Below are positions 45,778 through 55,392 of a DNA stretch of 64,000 bases, one piece after another. The translations under genes and the position numbers were made by a program. Location: contig NZ_CP063401.1 of NCBI RefSeq assembly GCF_021729885.1, positions 620,001-684,000 on the forward strand, given 5' to 3'. This DNA comes from Devosia sp. SL43. GTDB taxonomy: Bacteria > Pseudomonadota > Alphaproteobacteria > Rhizobiales > Devosiaceae. The notes beneath the pieces were generated by a model. It made no database searches. It saw only the letters and a list, made by a program, of their open reading frames with translations, and was not told the DNA's origin. The number at the start of each line of letters is the position of its first letter. Positions within the stretch are counted from its first letter, which is position 1.

Positions 45778-47898
45778 CTAGAGCAAGGTCTGGATTGTCA
45801 GCTGGAACAACTGCGTACGATCATCAGTAGACTTGTTCAGGACGTGAGCGAAGTCGCCACGCAGCGGGCCAAACGGCGAGTCCCAGATGAGCGACGCACC
45901 GATCGAGGTCCGCAGCGGCACATCCGTGCTTCCGCCATCGACCGGCACAGCACCGATATTGGGCAGGCCATCGACCCAGGCCGCGTCGGCCCAGATGGCG
46001 CCGCTCAGGCCATAGCTTTCCGGAATACCGGGGATCGGGAAGGCGATTTCAGCCGAGAGACCAGCATACATGGTGGCACCGAGGTATTCGCCGCTCGTCA
46101 GGCGCGGGCCGTAGCCGCGACCTTCGAAGCCACGGATAAGCGTGCCGCCAGGATTGAAGGCTTCCACAGCATGCACACCACCACCCAGCGAATTGATCAC
46201 GCCAGCCTGGCCCTTGACGCTCGCCACGATCCCACTGTCTTCGACCAGCGGCATGAAGTAGCGAGCACGCGCTTCGGTACGGATCAGATTGTGATCCCAG
46301 CCGATATATTGCTGCGTGAAGGTCGCATAGAGGCCCTCTGTCGGCTTCTTGACGTCATCAACACCGTTCCAAGTCAGCGTATAGCCAACAAAAGCCTTGT
46401 TGAACTCGTCACCATCGTTGACCAGCGACGACTCCGCTGCAGGATTGCCTTCGACGTCCACAATAGTTTTGCGCTCGTAGCCGGCGAAGATAGTGGCCGA
46501 CAGGTCGGAGGTCAGAGGGATACCGGCACGGAGCTGACCACCCGTCGACTGCGAACCGTAGAAGCTCGTCGACGTTTCGTCGCTGATGCGGTGATAGGCA
46601 TCGAGACCGGCCGACACCTTGAGACCCATGAAGCGAGGCTCGGTGAAGGAGAAGTCGAAGGTACGGCCCGACTGCGAAGCGCCGATGGCGGCACGCAGAT
46701 ACTGGCCACGACCAAGGAAGTTGCGCTCGGTCAGCGAGACTTCACCCAGTACGCCATCCACGGTCGAGTAACCGGCGGTCGCGCCATACTCACCCGTAGA
46801 GGTTTCGGTCACGGCGATGTTGATGATCACCTTGTCCGGCGCCGAACCAGGCGCCGTCGTCACTTCAACGGCCGAGAAGAAACCCAGCGCATCAATGTTC
46901 TGACGGCCACGCACCACAAGCGAACGGTTGAAGGGGTCGCCTTCAGCGAACTCCAGTTCACGACGGATCACGAAGTCACGGGTCTTGGTGTTACCGGTGA
47001 TATTGACGCGCTCAACATAGATGCGCGGGCCCTCATCAACCAGATAGGTGACCTTGAACGTACCGTTGGCAACGTCACGATCGAGGCGAGCACGGACATC
47101 GGCGAAGGAATAGCCCTGCGCAGTTGCCTCATAGGCCATATCCTCGATCGTACCCTGGAGGTCGGAGGCCGAGTAATTGCTACCATCGTCGGTCTGCACA
47201 GCACCCTTGAGGGCGTTGGTGTTAAGGCCGGCAATGCTGGTCTCGATGCCAACGCCGGCAAACTTGTACTTCTGACCTTCATTGATGGTGAAGTTGATGA
47301 AGTACGCGTTCTGCGATGCGTCGTACTCGCCGACCGAGGTTACCTGTGCATCCGGAAAGCCACGGTTAGCGTAGTAAAGACGGATACGCTCGCGATCGAC
47401 GGCAATCTTCTGCTCGTCGTAGCCGTCATCCTTGAACAGCCAGCTGAGAATGCCGGTTTCCTTGGTCAACAGGGCACCCTTGAGGTTGCCGCCGTTGATG
47501 GAGTTGTTACCGGTGAAATTGATTGCCTTGATCCCGGCGCGGTTGCCTTCGTTGACCACAAAGGTAACGCGAACGCGGCCATCGGCCGTCGCTTCGGTAC
47601 GCGCAGTCACGGAGACTGCGAGGAAACCGTCACGGTCATAGGCCTGGCGGATGCTCTCGATATCGGAAGCGAGCCGGTTCTGCGTGAAAATGCCAGAGGC
47701 GGAGATATCAACCATAGCCAGGAGCTGAGAATCCGAGAAGCGCCGGTTGCCCTCGAACAGGACGGAGCCAACCAGCTGCTCCTGAGCCTGAGCCGTCACA
47801 ACGCCAAGAAGCGGAATGCTGGGGCCGGCGAGCGGTGCTGCGCCCAGTATCGCAAGCGCCAGGAAGGCGCCGCGCATCAGCTTGGTTGGGTGGATCAT
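45778..47898 (-). CDS. bamA: Outer-membrane assembly factor BamA (Omp85)
   Basis: 706-residue beta-barrel assembly protein. After a signal peptide (MIHPTKLMRGAFLALAILGA, cleavage near AQA-QE) come five POTRA domains (about 35-370), for example VLFEGNRRFSDSQL and VNITGNTKTRDFVIRRELE, then a 16-strand barrel ending in a terminal aromatic-type strand. The motif LIRGFEGRGYGP is the conserved VRGF-like barrel loop. The start at 47898 is chosen for its basic signal peptide; an ATG at 47943 has a better Shine-Dalgarno (GGGGAG) but adds an acidic stretch. Confidence 0.96.
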   Translation of the reverse strand: MIHPTKLMRGAFLALAILGAAPLAGPSIPLLGVVTAQAQEQLVGSVLFEGNRRFSDSQLLAMVDISASGIFTQNRLASDIESIRQAYDRDGFLAVSVTARTEATADGRVRVTFVVNEGNRAGIKAINFTGNNSINGGNLKGALLTKETGILSWLFKDDGYDEQKIAVDRERIRLYYANRGFPDAQVTSVGEYDASQNAYFINFTINEGQKYKFAGVGIETSIAGLNTNALKGAVQTDDGSNYSASDLQGTIEDMAYEATAQGYSFADVRARLDRDVANGTFKVTYLVDEGPRIYVERVNITGNTKTRDFVIRRELEFAEGDPFNRSLVVRGRQNIDALGFFSAVEVTTAPGSAPDKVIINIAVTETSTGEYGATAGYSTVDGVLGEVSLTERNFLGRGQYLRAAIGASQSGRTFDFSFTEPRFMGLKVSAGLDAYHRISDETSTSFYGSQSTGGQLRAGIPLTSDLSATIFAGYERKTIVDVEGNPAAESSLVNDGDEFNKAFVGYTLTWNGVDDVKKPTEGLYATFTQQYIGWDHNLIRTEARARYFMPLVEDSGIVASVKGQAGVINSLGGGVHAVEAFNPGGTLIRGFEGRGYGPRLTSGEYLGATMYAGLSAEIAFPIPGIPESYGLSGAIWADAAWVDGLPNIGAVPVDGGSTDVPLRTSIGASLIWDSPFGPLRGDFAHVLNKSTDDRTQLFQLTIQTLL

Positions 47899-48082
47899 AT
47901 TATTATTGCCTTCTGCGACCAGGCCCAAAGAATCGCCATGCATAGCGCTCCCCCAGGCTAACTCCATTGCACCGTTTTACCGCACTTTTAACCAAGGACA
48001 AGGCGTAAGCCTCGACGCAGTTAGCAAATGCTTGGTGCTCTTGTATTCCTGCAACACCTTACGAACCAAGGTTAACAGCACG
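47899..48082 (-). promoter_or_regulatory. rseP-bamA intergenic region
   Basis: 184 bases on the minus-strand path from rseP to bamA, containing a CtrA-type box at its rseP end. It is long enough for a separate bamA promoter, and no coding frame is supported. Confidence 0.5.
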
Positions 48083-48087
48083 TTAAC
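48072..48087. promoter_or_regulatory. Putative CtrA-binding site upstream of bamA
   Basis: TTAACAGCACGTTAAC fits the CtrA consensus TTAA-N7-TTAAC exactly. It lies 174 bases upstream of the bamA start and overlaps the rseP stop codon. CtrA is the cell-cycle regulator of Alphaproteobacteria. Confidence 0.5.
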
Positions 48088-49498
48088 TCAGGGTTCGCAG
48101 ATAGGCGAACAGCGTGTCGTTGAAGAGCGTGAACACCATGAGTGCCAGGACAAGGGCAAATCCGAAGCGGAAGCCGATTTCCTGAACTCTCATGCTGAGC
48201 GGACGCCCTCGCACGGCCTCAACCAAATAGTACATGAGGTGACCGCCGTCGAGCATAGGAACCGGTAAAAGATTGAAAATACCGATATTTAGCGAGAGCA
48301 AAGCGGTGAGATTTATGAGTGCGACAATGCCGAGTGTCGCCACCTCCCCCGATACCTTGGCAACCTTGATCGGCCCACCCAGCTGCTCAACGTCGCCGCG
48401 ACCCACGAAGAAGTCGCCAAGGAACGCAGCCGTTCGCTGCACCAGGAAGCGTATCTCCTCAAATGTCATGCCTACGGCCTCGATCGGGCCAGGACGATAC
48501 AGCGTCACCGCCACAGCCTCGGGCTCTCCGGGGCTGATCCCGATTCTCCCGATGGTCCGAACGCTACCCACCCGATCCTCGACCTCGACGGCCTCCGGCT
48601 CAAGCGTAACGGTCTGACGTTGCCCTGCGCGCTCCAGTGCAATGGTGATGGGCTGCCCCGGCTTGGCGACAACCAGCTTCTGGAAATCCGAGAAGTTACT
48701 CACCGTCACGCCGTCGACAGAGATGAACCGGTCGCCTGCCTGCAGTCCGGCTTTCTCGGCCACGGTGTCCTTGAGCACTTCGCCGACGGTCGCCGGCAGA
48801 ACGAACGGATAGACTCCAGCATTGCCGATGCGCTGCGTATTGCCGAACCGATCCTTGTACTCAACGGCGTCGGGCACCAACACGACAGTCTGGCTCTCGC
48901 TGCCGCGATCAAGCTGGATGGTCACGGCCCGCTCGGGGCTGGTGGCGATCAGGCGGTCGAAATCCTCAAAGCCGCGGACAGCGAAGCCATCCACCGACAC
49001 GAAGATATCGCCGGGCTCAATGCCCGCCTCCTCCGCTACCGAACCAGCGATGACCTCGCCGACCGCCGGAGGCGTGACATAGCGGCCATAGCCGAGCAGC
49101 AGGGCGTAGAGAATGACGAAGGTGAGGATAACGTTGGCGAGAGGACCGGCGACCACCACGGCAATGCGGCGCCAGACGTTCTTGTTGGCAAACAGCTGCG
49201 GCGCCAGGTCCGGGCTGGCATTGGCAATGACCTCTTCATCCGGTGTGCTGGCCGCGTTCATGTCGCCAACGAAGCGGACATAGCCGCCCAGCGGGATCGC
49301 CGAAATGCGCCAGCGTGTGCCGTGCTTGTCGTCCCAGCCGACCAGTTCCTTGCCGAAGCCGATCGAGAAGGTCTGGATGGCGACGCCATTCCAGCGGGCC
49401 ACCAGATAGTGTCCCATCTCGTGCACGAAGACGATGACGGTCAGCACAGCCAGGAACGGCAAGACATAGGACAAGAGCCAATAGATGAATTCGAACAT
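48083..49498 (-). CDS. rseP: Site-2 metalloprotease RseP/MmpA
   Basis: 471-residue membrane zinc protease. The zinc site HEMGH is at 26-30 in FVHEMGHYLVARWNG, with the third ligand in NLLPVPMLDGGHL near residue 415. Two PDZ domains lie between (about 130-300; EAGIEPGDIFVSVDGF and KAGLQAGDRFISVDGV). It cleaves transmembrane regulators after site-1 proteolysis. It follows cdsA by 29 bases. Confidence 0.97.
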   Translation of the reverse strand: MFEFIYWLLSYVLPFLAVLTVIVFVHEMGHYLVARWNGVAIQTFSIGFGKELVGWDDKHGTRWRISAIPLGGYVRFVGDMNAASTPDEEVIANASPDLAPQLFANKNVWRRIAVVVAGPLANVILTFVILYALLLGYGRYVTPPAVGEVIAGSVAEEAGIEPGDIFVSVDGFAVRGFEDFDRLIATSPERAVTIQLDRGSESQTVVLVPDAVEYKDRFGNTQRIGNAGVYPFVLPATVGEVLKDTVAEKAGLQAGDRFISVDGVTVSNFSDFQKLVVAKPGQPITIALERAGQRQTVTLEPEAVEVEDRVGSVRTIGRIGISPGEPEAVAVTLYRPGPIEAVGMTFEEIRFLVQRTAAFLGDFFVGRGDVEQLGGPIKVAKVSGEVATLGIVALINLTALLSLNIGIFNLLPVPMLDGGHLMYYLVEAVRGRPLSMRVQEIGFRFGFALVLALMVFTLFNDTLFAYLRTLS

Positions 49499-49527
49499 GG
49501 TCTTCCTTGCTCAGCCCGCGGGCCGGC

Positions 49528-50388
49528 TTACCAGTAGAGCAGCCCCTCGGCGACCGAGCCGAATCCGAGATGCAGTGACCCGACGAGCAGCACCAGCAAC
49601 ACGCCGAATGTGAGGCTGTCGAGCCGATCCATCAGGCCGCCATGGCCGGGAATGATGTCGCCGCTATCTTTGATGCGGAAATGCCGCTTGATGGCGCTTT
49701 CGCTCAGATCGCCGAGCTGACCCAGCACACTGATCGACGCGGACAAGACAAGTCCGATCCACCACGGGGAATCGGTGGCGATAACCCAGAATAGGAGCCC
49801 TGCCCCGGTCCCCAGCGCCAGTCCGCCCAAGGCGCCCGACCAGGTCTTGGACGGCGAAATCTGCGGCGCGAGTTTCTCGCCCCCGATTTGACGCCCGGTG
49901 AAGAATGCCGCGGAGTCGGTCATCCAGACGACAATACCGAGATAGACGCCGGCCCAGACACCGGCAATCGTGTCGCCACGCATCGCCAAGGCGGCAATGA
50001 TGATCGCGCCGTAGATCACCAAACCGAGTACGCGCCACCACATGCCCTCGCCACGGGCTCCAATCGCAATGGTGCAAGCCACGGCTATCAGCGCGATGGT
50101 GCAAAGCGGACCGAAGAACGGAAATACCAGTCCAGACAGAGCCACGAGGCCAATCAGTACCATGCCGGTGCTGGTCAGCGGCGCGCGGGACACCATGCTT
50201 TCCCACTCACGATAGGCACCAGCAAAGACCGCGCCGACCACGGCCGCAAACACATAGCCGCCGACGTAGAGCGCCGTCGCCGTCAGCGCGATAAGCACCG
50301 TGGCCGAAATCAGACGCGGGCCAAGATCTGACCAGAGGCGCCGGCGGCTGGTTGCAGGTTCAGACGCGGGATCGCCCGGTGTGCTCAA
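49528..50388 (-). CDS. cdsA: Phosphatidate cytidylyltransferase
   Basis: 286-residue multi-span enzyme making CDP-diacylglycerol for phospholipid synthesis. About eight hydrophobic segments precede the signature ISPSKTWSGALGG, GDLSESAIKRHFRIKDSGDI and IPGHGGLMDRLDS. The TTG at 50388 is taken as start: it overlaps the uppS stop (TTGA), and upstream in-frame codons read Arg-rich sequence inside uppS. Confidence 0.94.
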   Translation of the reverse strand: MSTPGDPASEPATSRRRLWSDLGPRLISATVLIALTATALYVGGYVFAAVVGAVFAGAYREWESMVSRAPLTSTGMVLIGLVALSGLVFPFFGPLCTIALIAVACTIAIGARGEGMWWRVLGLVIYGAIIIAALAMRGDTIAGVWAGVYLGIVVWMTDSAAFFTGRQIGGEKLAPQISPSKTWSGALGGLALGTGAGLLFWVIATDSPWWIGLVLSASISVLGQLGDLSESAIKRHFRIKDSGDIIPGHGGLMDRLDSLTFGVLLVLLVGSLHLGFGSVAEGLLYW

Positions 50389-51146
50389 GGTTGCGCCGCC
50401 CCGATGCCGCCAAAGCGCCTGTCGCGCAGGGCAAACGTCTCGAGCACCCGCACGAAGCTGGCCTCGTCGAAATCGGGCCAATTCTCATCGACGAAGACGA
50501 ATTCCGAATAGGCGGCCTGCCACAGCAGGAAATTGGAAATCCGCTGTTCGCCACTGGTGCGGATAATGAGATCGGGATCAGGCAGGCCGGCGGTGTAGAG
50601 CGCCGCCTCAATGGTGGCCTCTGTAATCTGCTCTGGCGCCAGCCGGCCGGCGGCAACTTCGCGGGCAATCCGCCGCGTTGCCTCGGCGATTTCTGCCTTG
50701 CCGCCATAGTTGAAGGCGACCACCAGCACGAGGCCGGTATTGGACAGGGTCTTGGCTTCGACGTCGTCGATCAACCGGATCAGCGAGGGCTCCAGACCCT
50801 CCCGCGTACCGATGATTCGAACCCGCACATTATTCCGGATCAGCCGCTGCAAGTCCGACGCAACAAACCGTCGCAGCAGATTGAAAATGAACGCGACTTC
50901 TTCGCGCGGACGCGTCCAGTTCTCTGACGAGAAGCTGAACACAGTCAGGTGCCCGACGCCGTAGGTGATGCAGAGTTCGACGAGGTTGCGGAGCGCCTTG
51001 ACGCCCTCGATATGCCCCTCGGTGCGCCGCTTGCCGCGAGCCTTGGCCCAGCGACCGTTGCCGTCCATGATCACGCCAAGGTGTGCCGGAATGCGCAGCC
51101 GCGGACGCTGCGCAGGTTCGACTGATATGGCGGGATCAACAGACAT
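50385..51146 (-). CDS. uppS: Undecaprenyl diphosphate synthase
   Basis: 253-residue cis-prenyltransferase making the C55 lipid carrier for cell wall and O-antigen. VIMDGNGRWAKARGKRRTEGH has the catalytic Asp and phosphate-binding Arg residues; FSFSSENWTRP and LPDPDLIIRTSGEQRISNFL are conserved. It has cdsA translationally coupled behind it. Confidence 0.97.
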   Translation of the reverse strand: MSVDPAISVEPAQRPRLRIPAHLGVIMDGNGRWAKARGKRRTEGHIEGVKALRNLVELCITYGVGHLTVFSFSSENWTRPREEVAFIFNLLRRFVASDLQRLIRNNVRVRIIGTREGLEPSLIRLIDDVEAKTLSNTGLVLVVAFNYGGKAEIAEATRRIAREVAAGRLAPEQITEATIEAALYTAGLPDPDLIIRTSGEQRISNFLLWQAAYSEFVFVDENWPDFDEASFVRVLETFALRDRRFGGIGAAQP

Positions 51147-51175
51147 CTACGCGCTCCTGGCGCAGTTTGCGGGTC

Positions 51176-51730
51176 TCAGACCTGCATGATTTCCGCTTCT
51201 TTGGCAGCAACGACCTGATCGATCTCGGCCACCGCAGCGTCGGTCGCCTTCTGCACCAGATCGGTTTGCGCGCGCGCATCATCCTGCGCGACATCGCCAT
51301 CCTTCTCGGCCTTCTTGAGCGCATCCATACCGTCACGCCGGATGTGGCGCACAGCCACGCGGGCCGCCTCGGCATAGTTGTGGGCGACCTTGGCCAGTTC
51401 CTTGCGACGCTGCTCGTTGAGCTCGGGCAGCGGCACGCGGATCACCTGGCCCTCCCCCATCGGGTTGAGACCAAGACCGCTGTCGCGAATGGCCTTCTCG
51501 ACAGCCATGGCCAGCGAGCGATCCCACACCTGCACGCTCAGCATGCGCGGCTCCGGCACGGTCACGGTGGCCAACTGGCTCAGCGGCGTACGCGAACCGT
51601 AGGCCTCCACAGTCACCGGCTCCAACAGGCTCGCGCTGGCACGGCCCGTGCGCAGGCCAGCGAGTTCTTCGCGGAGCGAAGTGATCGACTTCTGCATGCG
51701 GGTTTTGAGATCAGGGAGGTTGTAGGCCAT
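51176..51730 (-). CDS. frr: Ribosome recycling factor
   Basis: 184-residue RRF that splits post-termination ribosomes with [24 protein letters not shown], the [20 protein letters not shown] segment, and the C-terminal helix [20 protein letters not shown] are typical. It lies between pyrH and uppS. Confidence 0.98.
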   Translation of the reverse strand: MAYNLPDLKTRMQKSITSLREELAGLRTGRASASLLEPVTVEAYGSRTPLSQLATVTVPEPRMLSVQVWDRSLAMAVEKAIRDSGLGLNPMGEGQVIRVPLPELNEQRRKELAKVAHNYAEAARVAVRHIRRDGMDALKKAEKDGDVAQDDARAQTDLVQKATDAAVAEIDQVVAAKEAEIMQV

Positions 51731-51748
51731 GGTGTCAGTCCTTCTAGG

Positions 51749-52468
51749 CTAGAGCGGCTTGCCGACGCGCGTGCTGCGGACGCGCCCGGCCAGAACGCCG
51801 GACAGACCTTCCTTGTCGTCCAGCGAATACACGATTATCGGCAGGTTATTGTCACGGGCAAGGGCGAAAGCCGCCGTATCCATGACGCGCAGGTTCTGCT
51901 TGATGACATCGTCGTGGCTGATCTGCTCGTAACGCGTCGCACTGGGATCCTTCTTGGGATCTGCTGAGTAAACGCCGTCGACATTGGTACCCTTGAGCAC
52001 CACATCGCATTGCAGCTCGATGCCACGCAAGGCGGCAGCAGTGTCGGTGGTGAAGAATGGATTGCCGATGCCGCCGCCCAGCACGACCACGTAGCCGTCT
52101 TCGAGCGCCGCCTTGGCAGCGCGAGCGGTATAGGTGTCGGCGACCGATGGCATGGTGGTGGCGCTGAAGACCTTGGCCTTGACGCCGGCATTGGTGAGGG
52201 CGCCGGCCAAGGCCAGGGCGTTGATGACGGTGCCTAGCGTGCCCATCATGTCGGCGGTGACGCGATCGCCGCCATTGGCGGCCACGGCCATGCCGCGGAA
52301 GATGTTGCCACCACCGGTGACGACCGCAATCTGGATGCCGGTCTTGGCCACGCCGGCAATCTGTTGGGCGACGCCATCGAGGAATTCGGGCTGGATGCCG
52401 AACTGCTGGTCGCCCGACAGCGCTTCGCCCGAAACCTTGAGCAGAATGCGTTTGTAGGCAGGCGCCAT
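51749..52468 (-). CDS. pyrH: Uridylate kinase
   Basis: 239-residue bacterial UMP kinase of the amino-acid-kinase fold. RILLKVSGEALSGDQQFGI, VVTGGGNIFRG, VVVLGGGIGNPFFTTDTAA and LKGTNVDGVYSADPKKDP are clear. The start at 52468 (MAPAYKRILLKVSG) is preferred; an in-frame extension to 52603 has poor composition. Confidence 0.97.
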   Translation of the reverse strand: MAPAYKRILLKVSGEALSGDQQFGIQPEFLDGVAQQIAGVAKTGIQIAVVTGGGNIFRGMAVAANGGDRVTADMMGTLGTVINALALAGALTNAGVKAKVFSATTMPSVADTYTARAAKAALEDGYVVVLGGGIGNPFFTTDTAAALRGIELQCDVVLKGTNVDGVYSADPKKDPSATRYEQISHDDVIKQNLRVMDTAAFALARDNNLPIIVYSLDDKEGLSGVLAGRVRSTRVGKPL

Positions 52469-52671
52469 CGGCAAACCCCTTTTCTGAACAAATAGACGGG
52501 GCACCGAATCCGGCGACACCCGACAGACATTAAGGCAAAAGCAGCTGCCGCCGCCAGTCGAATTCAAGCTTTGGCGGGGTCTTTGCGCTCGATCCCCGGC
52601 CAAATCAAGGCCATCGGGGAGAGCAGCGAGCGGACCCGTGGGTCCACCCGCAGAATTGGCAGGCGAGAGAC
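52469..52671. other. Gap between tsf and pyrH
   Basis: 203 bases with no supported gene and no strong terminator or repeat. It is long enough to hold a separate pyrH promoter, but none could be fixed. Confidence 0.4.
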
Positions 52672-53604
52672 TTACGCCTTGACGCCGGCAGTGGCCGCGA
52701 CTTCGGCAGCGAAGTCGGTCTCGACCTTCTCAATGCCCTCGCCCAGTGCATAGCGCACGAACTTGGTCAGCTTGATCGGGGCGCCAACGGTCGCCTCGGC
52801 ATTCTTGATCGCGACGCCGACCTTGGTCTCGCCATCGATCACGAAGGTCTGGGCCAGGAGCGTCACTTCTTCGAAGTATTTGCGCATGCGGCCATCGACC
52901 ATCTTCTCGGCGATCTCGGCCGACTTGCCCGATTCCTTGACCTGCTCGAGGATGATGGCGCGCTCGCGGGCCACAACGGCAGGATCGAGGTCAGCCGGAT
53001 CGATCGACAGCGGATTGGTCGCTGCGATGTGCATGGCCAGCTGCTTGCCGAGTGCCGACAGGGCAGCCTTGTCGCCGGTCGATTCGAGAGCCACCAGAAT
53101 GCCGATCTTGCCCAGGCCAGCCTTGACGGCATTGTGGACATAGCTTTCGACAACGCCGTCGCTGACCGAAAGGGTCTGCGTGCGGCGCAGGTTCATGTTC
53201 TCGCCGATCTTGGAAATGGCTTCGGTCAGTTCGGCCGAAACCGAATGGCCCGAACCGGGGAACGGCATTTCGCCAAGCTTGACGACATCGCCGTCCGCAT
53301 CGAGCGAGAGCTTGGCAATCGAGCCGACAATGTTCTGGAACTGCTCGTTGCGGGCAACGAAGTCAGTTTCAGAGTTCACTTCGACGACCGAAGCCTTGGT
53401 GCCCGAGGTGGCAACGCCGACGAGGCCTTCAGCGGCAACGCGGTCGGCCTTCTTGGCGGCCTTGGCGAGGCCACGGGTGCGCAGCCAGTCGACTGCTGCT
53501 TCCATGTCGCCATTGGTTTCGGCCAGGGCCTTCTTGCAATCCATCATGCCGACGCCGGTGGAGTCGCGCAGCTGCTTGACGAGGCCTGCAGTAATTTCAA
53601 CCAT
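52672..53604 (-). CDS. tsf: Elongation factor Ts
   Basis: 310-residue nucleotide-exchange factor for EF-Tu. It starts [20 protein letters not shown], with the UBA-like N-terminal domain and the [14 protein letters not shown] motif that contacts EF-Tu. It follows rpsB in the usual operon order. Confidence 0.98.
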   Translation of the reverse strand: MVEITAGLVKQLRDSTGVGMMDCKKALAETNGDMEAAVDWLRTRGLAKAAKKADRVAAEGLVGVATSGTKASVVEVNSETDFVARNEQFQNIVGSIAKLSLDADGDVVKLGEMPFPGSGHSVSAELTEAISKIGENMNLRRTQTLSVSDGVVESYVHNAVKAGLGKIGILVALESTGDKAALSALGKQLAMHIAATNPLSIDPADLDPAVVARERAIILEQVKESGKSAEIAEKMVDGRMRKYFEEVTLLAQTFVIDGETKVGVAIKNAEATVGAPIKLTKFVRYALGEGIEKVETDFAAEVAATAGVKA

Positions 53605-53618
53605 GATAACACCTTTCG

Positions 53619-53640
53619 GCGGCCCCTCGATTGGGGCCGC
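53619..53640 (-). other. Hairpin between rpsB and tsf
   Basis: Perfect 8-base stem GCGGCCCC/GGGGCCGC with a 6-base loop, ending 9 bases before the AAAGG-type Shine-Dalgarno region of tsf. No U-tract follows, so it is probably a pausing, processing or attenuation structure rather than a full terminator. Confidence 0.5.
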
Positions 53641-53675
53641 ATGGTTCAGATCAAGACGAAGTCCGAATAGCGGAC

Positions 53676-54449
53676 TTAGTTGACGGTTGTTGCTTCTTCA
53701 GCCGGAAGGTCTTCGGCCGGAGCGCGCTCGGACGCACCGAGGTCAGCGCCGTGACCCGAAGCCGAACGGCCGATGCCGTCGATCGCAGCACGCGAAACCA
53801 GCGACACGTAGAGTTCCAGAGCGCGCGACGCGTCGTCATTGCCGGGGATGGCATAGTCGACGGTGTCGGGATCGGAATTCGTGTCGACGATGGCGATGAC
53901 CGGGATACCCAGACGACGGGCTTCCTTGATCGCGTTGGCTTCCTTGTTGGTGTCGATGACGAACAGCAGGGACGGCAGGTTGCCCATGTCCTTGATACCG
54001 CCCAGGTCACGCTCAAGGCGTTCCTGCTCGCGGCTCATCATCAGGCGTTCCTTCTTGGTGCGCAGAGCCAGCTGGTCTTCGCCCATCGATTCGAGTTCGC
54101 GCAGGCGCGAGATCGAGTTCGAGATGGTCTGCCAGTTGGTCAGCGTGCCGCCGAGCCAGCGGGAGTTCACGAAATACTGGGCCGACTGCTTGGCAGCATC
54201 GGCAACCAGCGGTGCGGCCTGGCGCTTGGTGCCGACGAACAGCACGCGGCCGCCGTCAGCGACGGTGTCGCTGATCAGCTGCAGGGCGCGGCTCAGGGCC
54301 GGCACGGTCTGGCTCAGGTCGAGAATGTGGATGTCGTTGCGAACGCCGAAAATGTAGCGCTCCATCTTGGGGTTCCAGCGGTGCTTCTGGTGACCAAAGT
54401 GGACGCCTGCTTCAAGCAGTTGACGCATAGAAAAATCGGGCAGTGCCAT
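53676..54449 (-). CDS. rpsB: 30S ribosomal protein S2
   Basis: 257-residue ribosomal protein. It begins [20 protein letters not shown] and has the [22 protein letters not shown] and [19 protein letters not shown] segments. An acidic C-terminal tail ([20 protein letters not shown]) extends beyond the bacterial core. GGAGCAGCCACC precedes the ATG. Confidence 0.98.
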   Translation of the reverse strand: MALPDFSMRQLLEAGVHFGHQKHRWNPKMERYIFGVRNDIHILDLSQTVPALSRALQLISDTVADGGRVLFVGTKRQAAPLVADAAKQSAQYFVNSRWLGGTLTNWQTISNSISRLRELESMGEDQLALRTKKERLMMSREQERLERDLGGIKDMGNLPSLLFVIDTNKEANAIKEARRLGIPVIAIVDTNSDPDTVDYAIPGNDDASRALELYVSLVSRAAIDGIGRSASGHGADLGASERAPAEDLPAEEATTVN

Positions 54450-54585
54450 GGTGGCTGCTCCTGTTTACCGGTTGATGCCGCCACGAAGCCTTGCGACGGT
54501 CTCCCGCCACCGGATGGATTCTCGGTCGCCCGAAAAGCCTGCTTCGTGTGTGAAATCGCGCTGACGCGCAGTCAAACGCAGGGGC

Positions 54586-54614
54586 GATATAGGGGAAGCG
54601 GGGCTAAAGAGCAA
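54586..54614 (-). promoter_or_regulatory. Probable rpsB promoter
   Basis: On the minus strand TTGCTC (54614-54609), a 17-base spacer and TATATC (54591-54586) form a good sigma-70-like promoter. Transcription would start near 54579, giving a leader of about 130 bases before rpsB. Confidence 0.55.
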
Positions 54615-55392
54615 GAGGCGCACCGCTCACGCGCTTGTCAGGCAACGCCACGACTGCCGGTGCATTGTTCAATCATGGACCCGCGCCTGGACGCGGGGAC
54701 AAGGGTGAAAGCCCCGATCAGGGAGAGGATAGGCTCCGGCTCGCCTCTCCCGCCCATTTCCCTCCATCTCCCATCGCTAGACGCATGCCAGGGCGCCGCC
54801 TGCAACGCGGTTGTCGACTGTTTGTGCCTGCCAGGGTGGCAGGAAGCGGACCCCGAGACGGCTTTCGCCTCTGAGTTTAGTTTTTAGTGAGACGGAAGCC
54901 GTCTCGGGGTGCCGGTTTTTGGAACGTTTCCGGCGGCGGGAGGTCATAGCCTCTCACGGCCGAAACGCGAACCTGTGGGAGAAGGCAAAATCCCCACCCG
55001 GCTCACCCCACCACTGTTCGCCTGCAGGCCGCCGTGTGGGGTGATAGGGGGAGTGTACGGGAGGATTTGGGGTCGGGGATAAGATGGATAGGCTTATGTC
55101 AGGGACAGAATGGCCACAACGGGGTGGATTGCGGACATTCTGCTCCCGGGAAATGCAGCTGGAAAAGCAGACGTGATTCCGGTTTGCGAACTTGGCCAGT
55201 AGCGGACTGACCGCTTTCGAATCGACGTCGAGGGAGCGACCTTCCTGTCGGGAGGTCGCATATTCGCCATAGGACCAACGGCCTAGGTGGGATGCTCAAT
55301 GGTCCGGGGACGATACCGGCTCCGCTTCGGTTCAGTCAGGGTCGTGTGGTCGGTTGCAGAGGCAATCGGCCAACTCGAAATGGAGCTCAATC
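54615..55392. other. Palindrome-rich gap without a convincing gene
   Basis: About 780 bases between the rpsB promoter and the first small secreted gene. It holds several inverted repeats: CCCGCG/CGCGGG near 54680-54697, GGGAGAGG/CCTCTCCC (54721-54751), a perfect 15-base pair at 54850-54864 and 54896-54910, and TCACCCCAC/GTGGGGTGA at 55003-55044. Short frames within it have no recognisable product. It looks like a landing site for extragenic palindromic elements. Confidence 0.6.
54850..54910. repeat. Perfect 15-base inverted repeat
   Basis: ACCCCGAGACGGCTT (54850-54864) is exactly complementary to 54896-54910 across a 31-base AT-rich loop; a GTTTTT run follows on the plus strand. It may serve as a terminator or be a repeat element. 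Confidence 0.8.

Noticed and set aside
45754..47961. Plus-strand open frame of 735 codons opposite bamA
   Set aside because: It covers bamA on the other strand without recognisable motifs; bamA has a signal peptide, POTRA repeats and barrel.
54635..55044. Two short plus-strand frames (79 and 77 codons) in the palindrome-rich gap
   Set aside because: They run through inverted repeats, lack ribosome-binding sites and have no recognisable sequence.
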